NCBI GenBank assembly: GCA_964484935.1
Contig: CAZAFW010000016.1
Span: forward strand, 1-38,042
Direction: 5' to 3'
DNA length: 38,042 bases
DNA from: BM714 sp964484935
Lineage (GTDB): Bacteria; Bacillota; Clostridia; Peptostreptococcales; BM714
Below are positions 30,995 through 38,042 of the stretch, in pieces; within the stretch, counting starts at the first letter, position 1, and every line of letters begins with the position of its first letter. Made by a program: the position numbers and the translations under genes. Under the pieces are notes generated by a model, which was not told the DNA's origin, ran no database searches, and saw only the letters and a program-made list of their open reading frames with translations.

Positions 30995-31022
30995 TCGGAG
31001 TTTTCCACAGTCTTTTTCTTTT
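30971..31022 (+). terminator. Terminator of the ppaX-like gene
   Basis: The perfect 12-bp arms GACTGTGGAAAA (30971-30982) and TTTTCCACAGTC (31001-31012), with an inner CCGA/TCGG stem, are followed by TTTTTCTTTTTT. The left arm is within the last codons of the gene. Confidence 0.88.
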
Positions 31023-31062
31023 TTCGCCACTTTTCCACAATAATCGGCAGTTCCGCAAAGAG

Positions 31063-31488
31063 TCACCCTTCCTTGTCCTGATTGATTATCCATCTGATTC
31101 CGAACTTGTCAGTCACGGAAGCATACCTGGCATTCCAGAATGTATCACTGATGGAAACCTCAGCAAGTCCGTCCTTGGACAAAGCCTCATATATGAAATC
31201 CATGTCCTCCTCGGGCTCGAGTTCAAGCGAAAGTGAAACAGCTCCTCCTGGGGCTCCTACTGGGGCTTCCCCCTTACCTCCGGGAACATCCGAAAGATGC
31301 AAGACCACTCCACCCGCCAAAAGGCTGGCATGAAGAATCCTGTTCTCGGATCCCTCGACCTTCCACATTCCCTCCGGCGCTTCCCCGTATCGCTGCAAGT
31401 AGTTTATTTCCCCGTCAAGCAAATTTTTGTAATAATTCAAGGCTTCTTCGCAATTGCCGTTCAACCTTATGTATGGCACCATTCTCAT
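31063..31488 (-). CDS. VOC-family (PhnB-like) protein
   Basis: This 141-residue vicinal-oxygen-chelate fold protein of the PhnB / glyoxalase-like group has the N-terminus YIRLNGNCEEALNYYKNLLDGE and the family C-terminus FWNARYASVTDKFGIRWIIN. Family members include fosfomycin-resistance-like and glyoxalase-like proteins, but PhnB relatives have no settled function. It appears to be transcribed alone. No metal triad is assigned with confidence. Start is ATG with GGGAGACGGAG upstream. Confidence 0.8.
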   Translation of the reverse strand: MRMVPYIRLNGNCEEALNYYKNLLDGEINYLQRYGEAPEGMWKVEGSENRILHASLLAGGVVLHLSDVPGGKGEAPVGAPGGAVSLSLELEPEEDMDFIYEALSKDGLAEVSISDTFWNARYASVTDKFGIRWIINQDKEG

Positions 31489-31539
31489 GACTCCGTCTCC
31501 CTTCTTCTATCCAACAAACCGCCTTTGATAAATACATAC

Positions 31540-31600
31540 CCTCCAGACACTTTTTTATGCCATGTCCGGTGAGAATTGCCACCATTTTCCTTTCAATCAA
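31540..31600 (-). pseudogene. Possible threonine-synthase-like 3' remnant
   Basis: A minus-strand frame reads MVAILTGHGIKK, similar to the conserved ILTGHGLKD-type C-terminal segment of threonine synthases. No matching sequence precedes it (a stop codon is close upstream). It is short and may be chance. The surrounding gap 31489-31756 otherwise shows only A/T-rich leader sequence. Confidence 0.2.
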
Positions 31601-31699
31601 TGCCTAAAAATGAAAAATGCATTCAAAATAACCATTATTCCTTTATATCCCTATTCCTCTTTGATAAACTTATGATATATTCGATAAGGATAGTCAAAT

Positions 31700-31731
31700 T
31701 ATGAAAGCGTTTCGTCTTTTTTATGCGCTTT
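31700..31731 (+). promoter_or_regulatory. Leader inverted repeat before trkA
   Basis: TGAAAGCG and CGCTTTCA are 8-bp complementary arms around about 16 bases, ending 26 bp before the trkA ATG. It may be a leader hairpin or an operator. No known riboswitch was recognised. Confidence 0.35.
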
Positions 31732-31756
31732 CAATAAAGAAAAAGGTTGGTGAATC

Positions 31757-33112
31757 ATGAAAGTAATTATCATCGGGGCGGGCAAACTTGGTACAAAGCT
31801 GGCGACATCCATGCTCAGCAGCGACATACATGTGGCAATAATGGACAGCAACCCGATTGTCCTCGAAAAACTCAAGAACCACATGGATGTTCTGACCATA
31901 AACGCAAACGGAGCAAGAAAGGAAATACTCGAGAAGCTAAGCATCTCGACATATGATTTGGCTATTGCAGTGACAAGCGATGACGAAACCAACATACTCA
32001 TAAGCTCTATGGTCAAGAAGCTCGGTTGCACAAAGAGCATTGCCAGGATAAGAAACCCCGAATATTCCAATCAGCTTGAATTCATACAGAAGACATACAA
32101 AATAGACCATGTGGTGAATCCCGACCTGGCCACGGCAAATGAAATACTAAGGTACCTCATGGAAAGCTACACATTCTATTTCGGCAAATATGCAATGGGC
32201 AAGGTTTCCCTTGTAAACTTCAACATCAAGAATCTTCCCGCATTCATGAACAAGAGCGTAAGCGAGCTCAGCTATATGGACGGCCTTCTTATTGCCGCCA
32301 TATCGAGGGAAGGCCAAGTGATAATACCCCACGGAGGCACAGTGCTCAAAGAAAACGACATAATTTATGTAATGGGACAGAAGGGCAAGATAGACGGTAT
32401 AGCCAAAAACCTGCATCAACCGGTGGGAAACAAGGCAATGAAAAAGGTGATGATCCTAGGCGGAGGAAAAGTGGGATACTATCTTGCCGATCGACTCTCC
32501 AAAAAAAATATAACCGTAAAAATAGTCGAATCAAACCTGGAAAGATGCAAAAATCTTGCAGAACGCCTCAACGACAACGTTCTTGTAATCCACGGAAACG
32601 GAACGGAGGCAAACCTTCTCGAGGAGGAAGACCTCTCCGAAATGAACGCATTCATAGGCGTAACCGGATTCGACGAGGAGAACCTGTTCATGTCGCTCCG
32701 TGCCAAGCAGCTTAATGTAGGAAAGGTAATCGCAAAGATATCGAGGCAAAGCTACATCCATATAATTGAGCAGCTGGGAATAGACTTGGCGATAAACCCT
32801 GTAAACATAACTGCAAGCGACATACTCAAATACATCCGCGGCGGAAAGGTGGTTTCCGTTTCTCTTCTGCTTGACGGACAGGCCGAAGTCAGCGAAATAA
32901 TAGCATCAAAGAGCTGGAATTTCCTTGGAAAACCGATAATGGACCTGGGGCTTCCAAAAGGCATAATAATAGGTGCAATAATCCATGACGGAAAGGTTGT
33001 AATTCCAAAAGGCAATTCTGTAATACAGGAAGGAGACAGGATAGTAGTCTTCTCGCTAATGTCTGAAGTTCCAAAGCTAGAAAAATTCTTCAACTTAAAG
33101 GACGGCCGCTGA
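31757..33112 (+). CDS. trkA: Trk potassium uptake, NAD(H)-binding regulatory subunit TrkA
   Basis: This 451-residue cytosolic gating ring protein has two RCK_N-RCK_C repeats. The Rossmann motifs IIIGAGKLGTKLA (about 3-15) and MILGGGKVGYYLA (about 232-244) each bind NAD(H). TrkA_C segments follow each (GTVLKENDIIYVMG and GNSVIQEGDRIVVF). It controls the channel-like TrkH encoded next. The TGA overlaps the trkH ATG by one base. The ribosome site is AAAGGTTGGTG. Confidence 0.95.
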   Translation: MKVIIIGAGKLGTKLATSMLSSDIHVAIMDSNPIVLEKLKNHMDVLTINANGARKEILEKLSISTYDLAIAVTSDDETNILISSMVKKLGCTKSIARIRNPEYSNQLEFIQKTYKIDHVVNPDLATANEILRYLMESYTFYFGKYAMGKVSLVNFNIKNLPAFMNKSVSELSYMDGLLIAAISREGQVIIPHGGTVLKENDIIYVMGQKGKIDGIAKNLHQPVGNKAMKKVMILGGGKVGYYLADRLSKKNITVKIVESNLERCKNLAERLNDNVLVIHGNGTEANLLEEEDLSEMNAFIGVTGFDEENLFMSLRAKQLNVGKVIAKISRQSYIHIIEQLGIDLAINPVNITASDILKYIRGGKVVSVSLLLDGQAEVSEIIASKSWNFLGKPIMDLGLPKGIIIGAIIHDGKVVIPKGNSVIQEGDRIVVFSLMSEVPKLEKFFNLKDGR

Positions 33113-34560
33113 TGAATCACAGAATGATATTCAAAGTTTTAGGCTATTTATTGTTAATAATTGCTCTCGGCATGGTTACGCCGCTGATTATTTCGTACGC
33201 TCATAAACAAAGCGACACAATCCCTTTCGCGTCAAGCATAGCAATAACTGCTTCGGCGGGCTTTGCGCTTACAAGAATCCCGCTTAAAAACAAGGTTCTC
33301 AAGGTCAAGGAAAGCCTTGCCATAGTAACATTCGGATGGCTTTTTTCATCCCTTCTGGGCGCTCTTCCCTTTTACCTGTCCGGGTCAATACCAAGTTATG
33401 TGGACGCTTTTTTTGAAACCGTGTCGGGCTTCACCACAACAGGAGCAACTATAATAAACGACATAGAAGTGCTTCCCATGGGAATTCTATTCTGGCGATC
33501 CTTCACCCACTGGGTTGGAGGTATGGGGATACTTGTCGTTGCCGTTGCAATACTTCCCATAATGGGAACAGGCGGATTCCATGTCTTCAAGGCGGAAAGC
33601 CCGGGACCAATAGCCGACAAGATAGCACCCCGGATAATGGAAACAGCTAAAATACTCTATAGGGCTTATATAATAATTTCTCTCGCGGAATTCGGCCTTC
33701 TCATGCTTGGCGGAATGACCGCCTTCGAGGCGGCAGTCCACACCTTCGGCACGCTTGGAACAGGCGGATTCTCGACAAGAAACTCGAGCATAGGCTCCTT
33801 TGGAAGCGCCTACATATTCAATGTGATATCAATATTCATGATAATGTCCGGCGCCAACTTTTCACTCTATTACAGCCTTTTCAAGGGCAAATGGAGAGAC
33901 GTGATAAAGAATTCGGAACTCAAATTCTATCTCGGAATCATATTCGCATGTGTGCTCGCCATAACAATTGACAACAACTTCCACATATACCACAACTGGT
34001 TCGAATCTTTCACCCACTCGCTTTTCCAGGCGAGTTCAATAATGACCACAACGGGTTACACCACATTCGACTATGAAAAGTGGTCCGCCTTTTCGAGAAG
34101 CGTGCTCTTCATGCTTATGTTCGTCGGCGGCAGCGCAGGTTCCACAGGAGGATCCATCAAAGTCATAAGAATACTCGCGCTGATAAAGCTTATAAAAAGA
34201 GAAATCACCAAGATCCTTCACCCGCGGGCTATTGTCGCTGTAAAACTGGGTAAACAGCCGGTTGCGGAAGACACCCTGCTCAACATAGCCGGCTTCTTCA
34301 TGCTCTACATGCTAATATTCATACTGGGTTCGGTCGCCATTTCACTCGAAGGAATAGGCTTTTTGGGCGCAACAAGCGCAGTGGCCGCAACACTCGGCAA
34401 CATAGGTCCTGGATTCGGATTCGTGGGCCCCACACACACCTACTCGGAATTCTCTGTCTTAAGCAAGCTCCTTCTGTCTTTCTTCATGCTTCTTGGAAGG
34501 CTTGAGCTCTTCACCGTGATAGCTCTCATGTCTCCGAAATTCTGGAGAAGAGAAATATAA
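33112..34560 (+). CDS. trkH: Trk potassium transporter, membrane subunit TrkH
   Basis: This 482-residue channel-like K+ transporter has four M1-P-M2 repeats and P-loops such as TVSGFTTTGATI near 103 and TFGTLGTGGFSTRNSS near 218, plus MTTTGYTTFDYEKW and TLGNIGPGFG. It takes up K+ across the cytoplasmic membrane with TrkA. Length matches the family. It is immediately downstream of and translationally coupled to trkA. Confidence 0.95.
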   Translation: MNHRMIFKVLGYLLLIIALGMVTPLIISYAHKQSDTIPFASSIAITASAGFALTRIPLKNKVLKVKESLAIVTFGWLFSSLLGALPFYLSGSIPSYVDAFFETVSGFTTTGATIINDIEVLPMGILFWRSFTHWVGGMGILVVAVAILPIMGTGGFHVFKAESPGPIADKIAPRIMETAKILYRAYIIISLAEFGLLMLGGMTAFEAAVHTFGTLGTGGFSTRNSSIGSFGSAYIFNVISIFMIMSGANFSLYYSLFKGKWRDVIKNSELKFYLGIIFACVLAITIDNNFHIYHNWFESFTHSLFQASSIMTTTGYTTFDYEKWSAFSRSVLFMLMFVGGSAGSTGGSIKVIRILALIKLIKREITKILHPRAIVAVKLGKQPVAEDTLLNIAGFFMLYMLIFILGSVAISLEGIGFLGATSAVAATLGNIGPGFGFVGPTHTYSEFSVLSKLLLSFFMLLGRLELFTVIALMSPKFWRREI

Positions 34561-34564
34561 TAAC

Positions 34565-34595
34565 AGAAAAAACCCGGCTCAATCGAGCCGGGTTT
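34565..34595. terminator. Terminator between trkH and the aminotransferase gene
   Basis: The perfect 11-bp arms AAACCCGGCTC (34570-34580) and GAGCCGGGTTT (34585-34595) enclose AATC. A T6 tract follows on the minus strand and a short TTT on the plus strand, so it mainly serves the minus-strand operon and can also serve trkH. Confidence 0.85.
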
Positions 34596-34637
34596 CGCAA
34601 TTGGCTAATCCTCGTAATCGCCTGATATATCTTCTGA

Positions 34638-35759
34638 CTATAGCGACTTTGCAAACTCCGATATCCTCTTAAGCCCCTCTTCTATTATTTCGGGATCGTT
34701 GGCATAGCCTATCCTCAGATACCCCTCCATGTCCATGACCTTTCCAGGAAGAAGTATCACGCCAGTTTCCGCCAGAAGCCTCTTGCAGAATGTCTCAGAA
34801 TCTACGTCCAAGTCGAACTTGAGAAAGGCCGTGGTCCCGGCCGCAGGCTCCACAAAGCTGAAGCTCTCTTCCTTCTCAACCCATTCAGAAAGCATCTTCT
34901 TGTTTTTCCTGACTATGCTTATGTTTCTTTCAATGATTTTATCCTTGTTCTCAAGAGCCATGGCCGCAATGTATTCGTCAATCATCCCGCAGCTTATTGT
35001 GTTGTAGTCCCTATGCTTTGCAACCTCTTCCATTACTTCCTCGGGGCCGCAGATCCAGCCTGTCCTTATTCCCGCAAGAGAGAAGGTCTTGGACATGCTT
35101 CCGGTGCTTATGCCCTTTTCGTACAGATCGAATACGGATGTCGTGAATGGGTCTCCTTCATGGTTCAGTCCCCTGTATACCTCGTCGGCCAATATGTATG
35201 CGCCGGCTTTTTTCGCAATTTCAACAATTCTTTTCAGGAAATCCTCGTCCATAAGAGCCCCGGTGGGATTGTTGGGGTTGTTTATGCATATGAGTTTCGC
35301 CCCTTCCTTTGTCATTTCCTCAAGCTCTTGGAGATCCGGAAGGAATCCGTTTTCCTGCCTGAGCTGAAGTATCGACACCTCAGCTCCTATGGATTCGGGG
35401 ATCGAATACATCTGCTGGTAGGTCGGAAGCACGGATACAACCTTGTCCCCGGGCTCGACAATCGATGTCAGAACAAGACTGTTGGCTCCGATTGCCCCGT
35501 GTGTGGTTACTATGTTGTCTATTTTGGCAGTCTCGTAAAGGCCGGCTATTAGATTCCGCAGCCGGTCAGATCCGAGAATCGCGCCGTATGTCAGGTGCAT
35601 TTCCAATATGTCTCCGACAACCTTTTCCTGGGGTTCGCCCGACAGCTCAATAAGCTCCTCCAAGACGAATGACTTCACGCAGGTTTCAGCCAGGTTCCAC
35701 TCGCAGTCGTCCTCGTATTTGTTCATCCACATCTCTACGCCGAAATCTTTGATTTTCAT
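34638..35759 (-). CDS. Class I/II PLP-dependent aminotransferase
   Basis: This 373-residue aminotransferase has a PLP lysine at K224 in STGSMSKTFSLAGIRTGW, the PLP-hydroxyl Asp192 in ADEVYRG, and NNPNNPTGA near 159. The substrate-binding arginine lies in LRIGYAND near the C-terminus. The substrate is unknown. It is the last gene of an operon with an ornithine-cyclodeaminase-like and a threonine-dehydratase-like gene, 16 bp after the former. This suggests a linked amino-acid or 2-oxo-acid pathway. Start is ATG with AAAAAGGAG. Confidence 0.85.
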   Translation of the reverse strand: MKIKDFGVEMWMNKYEDDCEWNLAETCVKSFVLEELIELSGEPQEKVVGDILEMHLTYGAILGSDRLRNLIAGLYETAKIDNIVTTHGAIGANSLVLTSIVEPGDKVVSVLPTYQQMYSIPESIGAEVSILQLRQENGFLPDLQELEEMTKEGAKLICINNPNNPTGALMDEDFLKRIVEIAKKAGAYILADEVYRGLNHEGDPFTTSVFDLYEKGISTGSMSKTFSLAGIRTGWICGPEEVMEEVAKHRDYNTISCGMIDEYIAAMALENKDKIIERNISIVRKNKKMLSEWVEKEESFSFVEPAAGTTAFLKFDLDVDSETFCKRLLAETGVILLPGKVMDMEGYLRIGYANDPEIIEEGLKRISEFAKSL

Positions 35760-35775
35760 TTGGCATTCTCCTTTT

Positions 35776-36792
35776 TTACAAGTCTATAGTTTCTCCTATT
35801 CCAAGCGACTCCGCCATGTCCAAAGCCAATTTGGAAACCATCAGGTCCTGCAGGGCTATTCCCGTTGAATCGAAGACAGTTATGTCTGCATCGCCAATAC
35901 GCCCCTCTATCTTTCCTGCTATCGCCTCTCCTATCTCGGGAAGCGGTTCATCCATTCTCACTATGCCTTTTTTCACCGCAGTCTCGGTTTCTCCGACCGA
36001 AGCCGCCTGACCCCAATCATCGACAAATACCCTTGCGGTTTCATATATCCTTTCGTCTATCTCCTGCTTTCCCGACATGTCGGCACCAATGCAGCTTATA
36101 TGTGTGCCGGGCCTGACCCAATCCTTCAAAATCATTGCTTCCCTCGAAGGTGTAGCCGTTATTATGATGTCGCTTTTTTTGACGGACTCCTCAAGTTCGG
36201 CAGCCGGCTCGAAAACCGCATCCAATGCAATTCCCGGAAACATCTTTGCGAGCCTGTCCCTGGCCGATAGGCAAAATTCTTCCGCCTTGCCCTTTGTCCT
36301 CGGGCTGTGGACCATTACCTTCCGGATTCCCGGCATTGCAGTCAGAACCGCCCCTATCTGGAAGAGAGCCTGGTGCCCTGTTCCCACCATAAGCATTCTT
36401 TCCGAATTTTTTCTTGCAAGGTATTTGGCTCCTATCGCACCGGCGGCGCCGGTTCTCATTCCTGTTACATGCTCAGCGCTCAGAAGCCCTTTCGGAACAC
36501 CTGTCTTGCCGTCAAAAACCAGCGTGGTTCCGATGAGGGGAGGCATGCCCACTTTGCCGTTTTCCCCGAACCACGATACCAGCTTGAGTCCGAATATGTC
36601 TTCATCCTCAAGGTATCCCGACTTTATGTCCATGTCCGCAACGCCTCTCTCGAATTCATGGAAGACCATAGGGAACACATCCGCTTTCTTTTCAAACTTC
36701 AGTACATAAACTTTCTCTACGGCATTTATGACAGACTCCATATCCAATACCCTTTTAATGTTCTCCTGATTCAAAACCCTCACTTTGAACAT
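35776..36792 (-). CDS. Ornithine cyclodeaminase / mu-crystallin family protein
   Basis: This 338-residue NAD-dependent enzyme of the OCD/mu-crystallin/alanine-dehydrogenase group has LSAEHVTGMRTGAAGAI near residue 105, a Rossmann motif MLMVGTGHQAL near 133, and STGIALQD near 310. Family members reduce cyclic imines, deaminate ornithine or make alanine, so the reaction cannot be assigned. Its gene order with a threonine-dehydratase-like gene resembles the eutB-eutC pair of ectoine utilisation, though ectoine use is not shown here. It lies 1 bp after the dehydratase gene, with AGGAGG inside that gene. Confidence 0.85.
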   Translation of the reverse strand: MFKVRVLNQENIKRVLDMESVINAVEKVYVLKFEKKADVFPMVFHEFERGVADMDIKSGYLEDEDIFGLKLVSWFGENGKVGMPPLIGTTLVFDGKTGVPKGLLSAEHVTGMRTGAAGAIGAKYLARKNSERMLMVGTGHQALFQIGAVLTAMPGIRKVMVHSPRTKGKAEEFCLSARDRLAKMFPGIALDAVFEPAAELEESVKKSDIIITATPSREAMILKDWVRPGTHISCIGADMSGKQEIDERIYETARVFVDDWGQAASVGETETAVKKGIVRMDEPLPEIGEAIAGKIEGRIGDADITVFDSTGIALQDLMVSKLALDMAESLGIGETIDL

Positions 36793-36793
36793 T

Positions 36794-37765
36794 TCATTCC
36801 TCCTTGTCGCATTCTTTTAAAAGACCCCTTGCCATTTCCCAGGAAATATTCCCGCCGGAAATGACAAGAGCTGTTTTCCTTCCTTCAAATATTTTTCTGT
36901 TTTCAATGAAAGCCGCGTAGCAAATTGCGCTTGACGGCTCGCACATAATGCGTTCATCCTTCATCATTGAAACGGTAGCCTTCTTGATCGCCTTCTCAGA
37001 AACCAGCAGCACATCATCAATGCAACTTGAAGCCATCTTAAAAGGCAGCCTTCCAACTCCTCCTATCAGTGCGTCGCAAACGCTTTGGCCCGACTCGTAA
37101 TACTCGTAGCATTTTTTGTCCCTGATGGAATCCGCCATTGCCGGGCAAGCCTCCGTCTGAACGCCTATCATCCGGATGTCCGGATTAAACTCCTTTGCGT
37201 ATGCGCCTATTCCGCATATGAGTCCTCCCCCTCCGATTGGAACAACAATCGTGTCTATTCGCAGGTTTTGGCTCAGGATCTCAAGCGCAACAGTGCCTTG
37301 CCCCGCAAGCGCATGCTCGTCCTCATAGGGACTTACTTCTACAAGTCCCGTTTCGCCTATTTTTTCTTCTGCAAACGAATGCGTCTCATCAAAATTCTTT
37401 CCAACCCTGTTGACCTTCGCTCCAAATCTTTCCATTTTTTGAACTTTTGGAACAGGAGTGGTTTCCGGCACAAATATTTCAACCCTTTCCACGCCCAGAA
37501 GGCTTCCACCATATGCGAGCGCAGCTCCGTGGTTTCCCGATGAAACGGCCGTGACGCCGCGCCGGATCTCCTCTTCCTTGAGAGAAAGAAGCTTGCTCAT
37601 GACTCCCCTTATCTTGTAGCTTCTTGCTGTTCTCTGATGGCATTCCAGTTTCATGAAAACTTCTGTTTCATCCGAGCTGAGGTGCAGGCTTTTCTCGAGT
37701 TCCGTTTTTGAAATCCAAGGCGCAATTTTTTCGTATGCCTCTTCGACTTCCTTCATTCCAACCAT
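36794..37765 (-). CDS. Threonine/serine dehydratase-like PLP enzyme
   Basis: This 323-residue fold-type II PLP enzyme has a PLP lysine at K51 in ARSYKIRGV, the phosphate/PLP loop SSGNHGAALA near 75 and the glycine loop PIGGGGLICGIG near 176. The C-terminal CEPSSAICYAA region follows. The usual threonine dehydratase lysine motif is SFKxRGA, and here S-Y-K-I-R-G-V is slightly changed. It could deaminate serine, threonine or a 3-hydroxy amino acid, or act as a racemase. It is first in the three-gene operon and divergent from the gene at the right edge. Start is ATG with GGAGGAGG. Confidence 0.85.
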   Translation of the reverse strand: MVGMKEVEEAYEKIAPWISKTELEKSLHLSSDETEVFMKLECHQRTARSYKIRGVMSKLLSLKEEEIRRGVTAVSSGNHGAALAYGGSLLGVERVEIFVPETTPVPKVQKMERFGAKVNRVGKNFDETHSFAEEKIGETGLVEVSPYEDEHALAGQGTVALEILSQNLRIDTIVVPIGGGGLICGIGAYAKEFNPDIRMIGVQTEACPAMADSIRDKKCYEYYESGQSVCDALIGGVGRLPFKMASSCIDDVLLVSEKAIKKATVSMMKDERIMCEPSSAICYAAFIENRKIFEGRKTALVISGGNISWEMARGLLKECDKEE

Positions 37766-37795
37766 ATTTGCCCTCCTCCATTCTCTTTTCTATAC

Positions 37796-37804
37796 ATTAT
37801 AACA
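37796..37804 (-). promoter_or_regulatory. Extended -10 promoter of the dehydratase operon
   Basis: The minus strand reads TGTTATAAT (37796-37804), a TGn-extended consensus -10. The -35 is weak. It is about 31 bp before the start codon. Confidence 0.55.
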
Positions 37805-37858
37805 GTATTGCCGGTCAAAGCCATTATGCCTACCTAATATTTTCATAATCCAAATTAT

Positions 37859-37879
37859 TTTTTTGCAAATTGCAAAAAA
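37859..37879. promoter_or_regulatory. 21-bp inverted repeat, candidate operator
   Basis: TTTTTTGCAA and TTGCAAAAAA are perfect arms around a central A, ending 4 bp before the -35 of the plus-strand promoter. The site lies between the divergent promoters at 37796 and 37884, so one regulator could control both. Confidence 0.5.
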
Positions 37880-37883
37880 TTTA

Positions 37884-37912
37884 TTGACACGGCTTTAATT
37901 ATTATTTATATT
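37884..37912 (+). promoter_or_regulatory. Sigma-A promoter of the right-edge gene
   Basis: On the plus strand a perfect TTGACA (37884-37889) and TATATT (37907-37912) are spaced by 17 bp. Transcription would start near 37919, leaving a leader of about 95 nt before the ATG. Confidence 0.8.
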
Positions 37913-38013
37913 ATTAACAATAACTTAATTCATGCTTTCATTTCAAGCACAAAAGCTTCCGTTTCAATGAAAATCATGAAATTAACCTAAAATAAAAGAA
38001 GGAGGAAAAGTCA

Positions 38014-38042
38014 ATGAAGCCAACATGGAATGAAACACCGTT
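38014..38042 (+). CDS. Start of an unidentified gene (truncated by window edge)
   Basis: An ATG preceded by AAGAAGGAGG at correct spacing opens a frame that reads MKPTWNETP before the window ends. It has a strong promoter and is divergent from the dehydratase/cyclodeaminase/aminotransferase operon, so it may belong to the same pathway. Nothing about function can be said from nine codons. Confidence 0.75.

Noticed and set aside
37859..38013. Riboswitch in the leader of the right-edge gene
   Set aside because: The leader is about 95 nt and A/T-rich with no known aptamer core or terminator/antiterminator pair; only the inverted repeat near the promoter stands out.

Overview
The window looks like chromosome of a low-to-mid GC Gram-positive anaerobe of the class Clostridia, probably an amino-acid or short-chain-acid fermenter. 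This is inferred from strong AGGAGG-type ribosome sites, short A/T-rich promoters, OmpR/WalK-like two-component proteins, an Nqr/Rnf-type redox pump, butyrate/ketone-type CoA chemistry under sigma-54 control, and carboxytransferase enzymes. No phage, IS element, CRISPR array, rRNA or tRNA was recognised. Species cannot be fixed from the sequence alone.

Layout from left to right. (1) 44-3751, minus: a polyamine operon speA-speD-speE-speB giving a complete arginine to agmatine to putrescine to spermidine route, with a near-consensus promoter at 3789-3816. (2) 3919-4653, plus: an exported or anchored LysM protein, separated from the convergent pyruvate carboxylase gene by a bidirectional terminator. 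(3) 4709-8146, minus: full-length pyruvate carboxylase. (4) 8455-11901, minus: a lipoprotein, response regulator and histidine kinase operon, preceded by a DUF3841-type gene.

(5) 12796-22084, minus: a ketone-body / 3-hydroxybutyrate module in two transcription units around a PAS-AAA+-Fis regulator. Unit A is 3-hydroxybutyryl-CoA dehydrogenase, thiolase and SCP2-type thiolase. Unit B is CoA-transferase, GntP-family permease and SDR dehydrogenase. Each unit has a sigma-54 (-24/-12) promoter, and each has a TGTAAACA-type inverted repeat 110-150 bp upstream, so the regulator between them very likely controls both. (6) 22427-22894, plus: a small membrane protein ending in a 46-bp perfect palindromic terminator. 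(7) 22988-24385, minus: a stand-alone oxaloacetate/pyruvate carboxyltransferase subunit whose promoter is flanked by two TGTAGTA-type operators. (8) 24620-26207, minus: purine nucleoside phosphorylase and an RpiR/SIS regulator.

(9) 26275-30183, minus: a five-gene Na+-NQR-like operon nqrB-C-D-E-F with no nqrA (and no rnfB/rnfC) in the cluster. (10) 30320-30994, plus: a PpaX-like HAD phosphatase. (11) 31063-31488, minus: a VOC/PhnB-like protein. (12) 31757-34560, plus: the trkA-trkH potassium uptake operon. (13) 34638-37765, minus: a three-gene amino-acid operon of threonine-dehydratase-like, ornithine-cyclodeaminase-like and class I aminotransferase proteins, divergent from a plus-strand gene that runs off the right edge.

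The most distinctive signals are the paired sigma-54 promoters with shared upstream repeats, the nqrA-less Nqr operon, the operator pair in front of the orphan carboxyltransferase, a 42-codon candidate small gene upstream of hbd, and a structured 3' region after the second thiolase gene.
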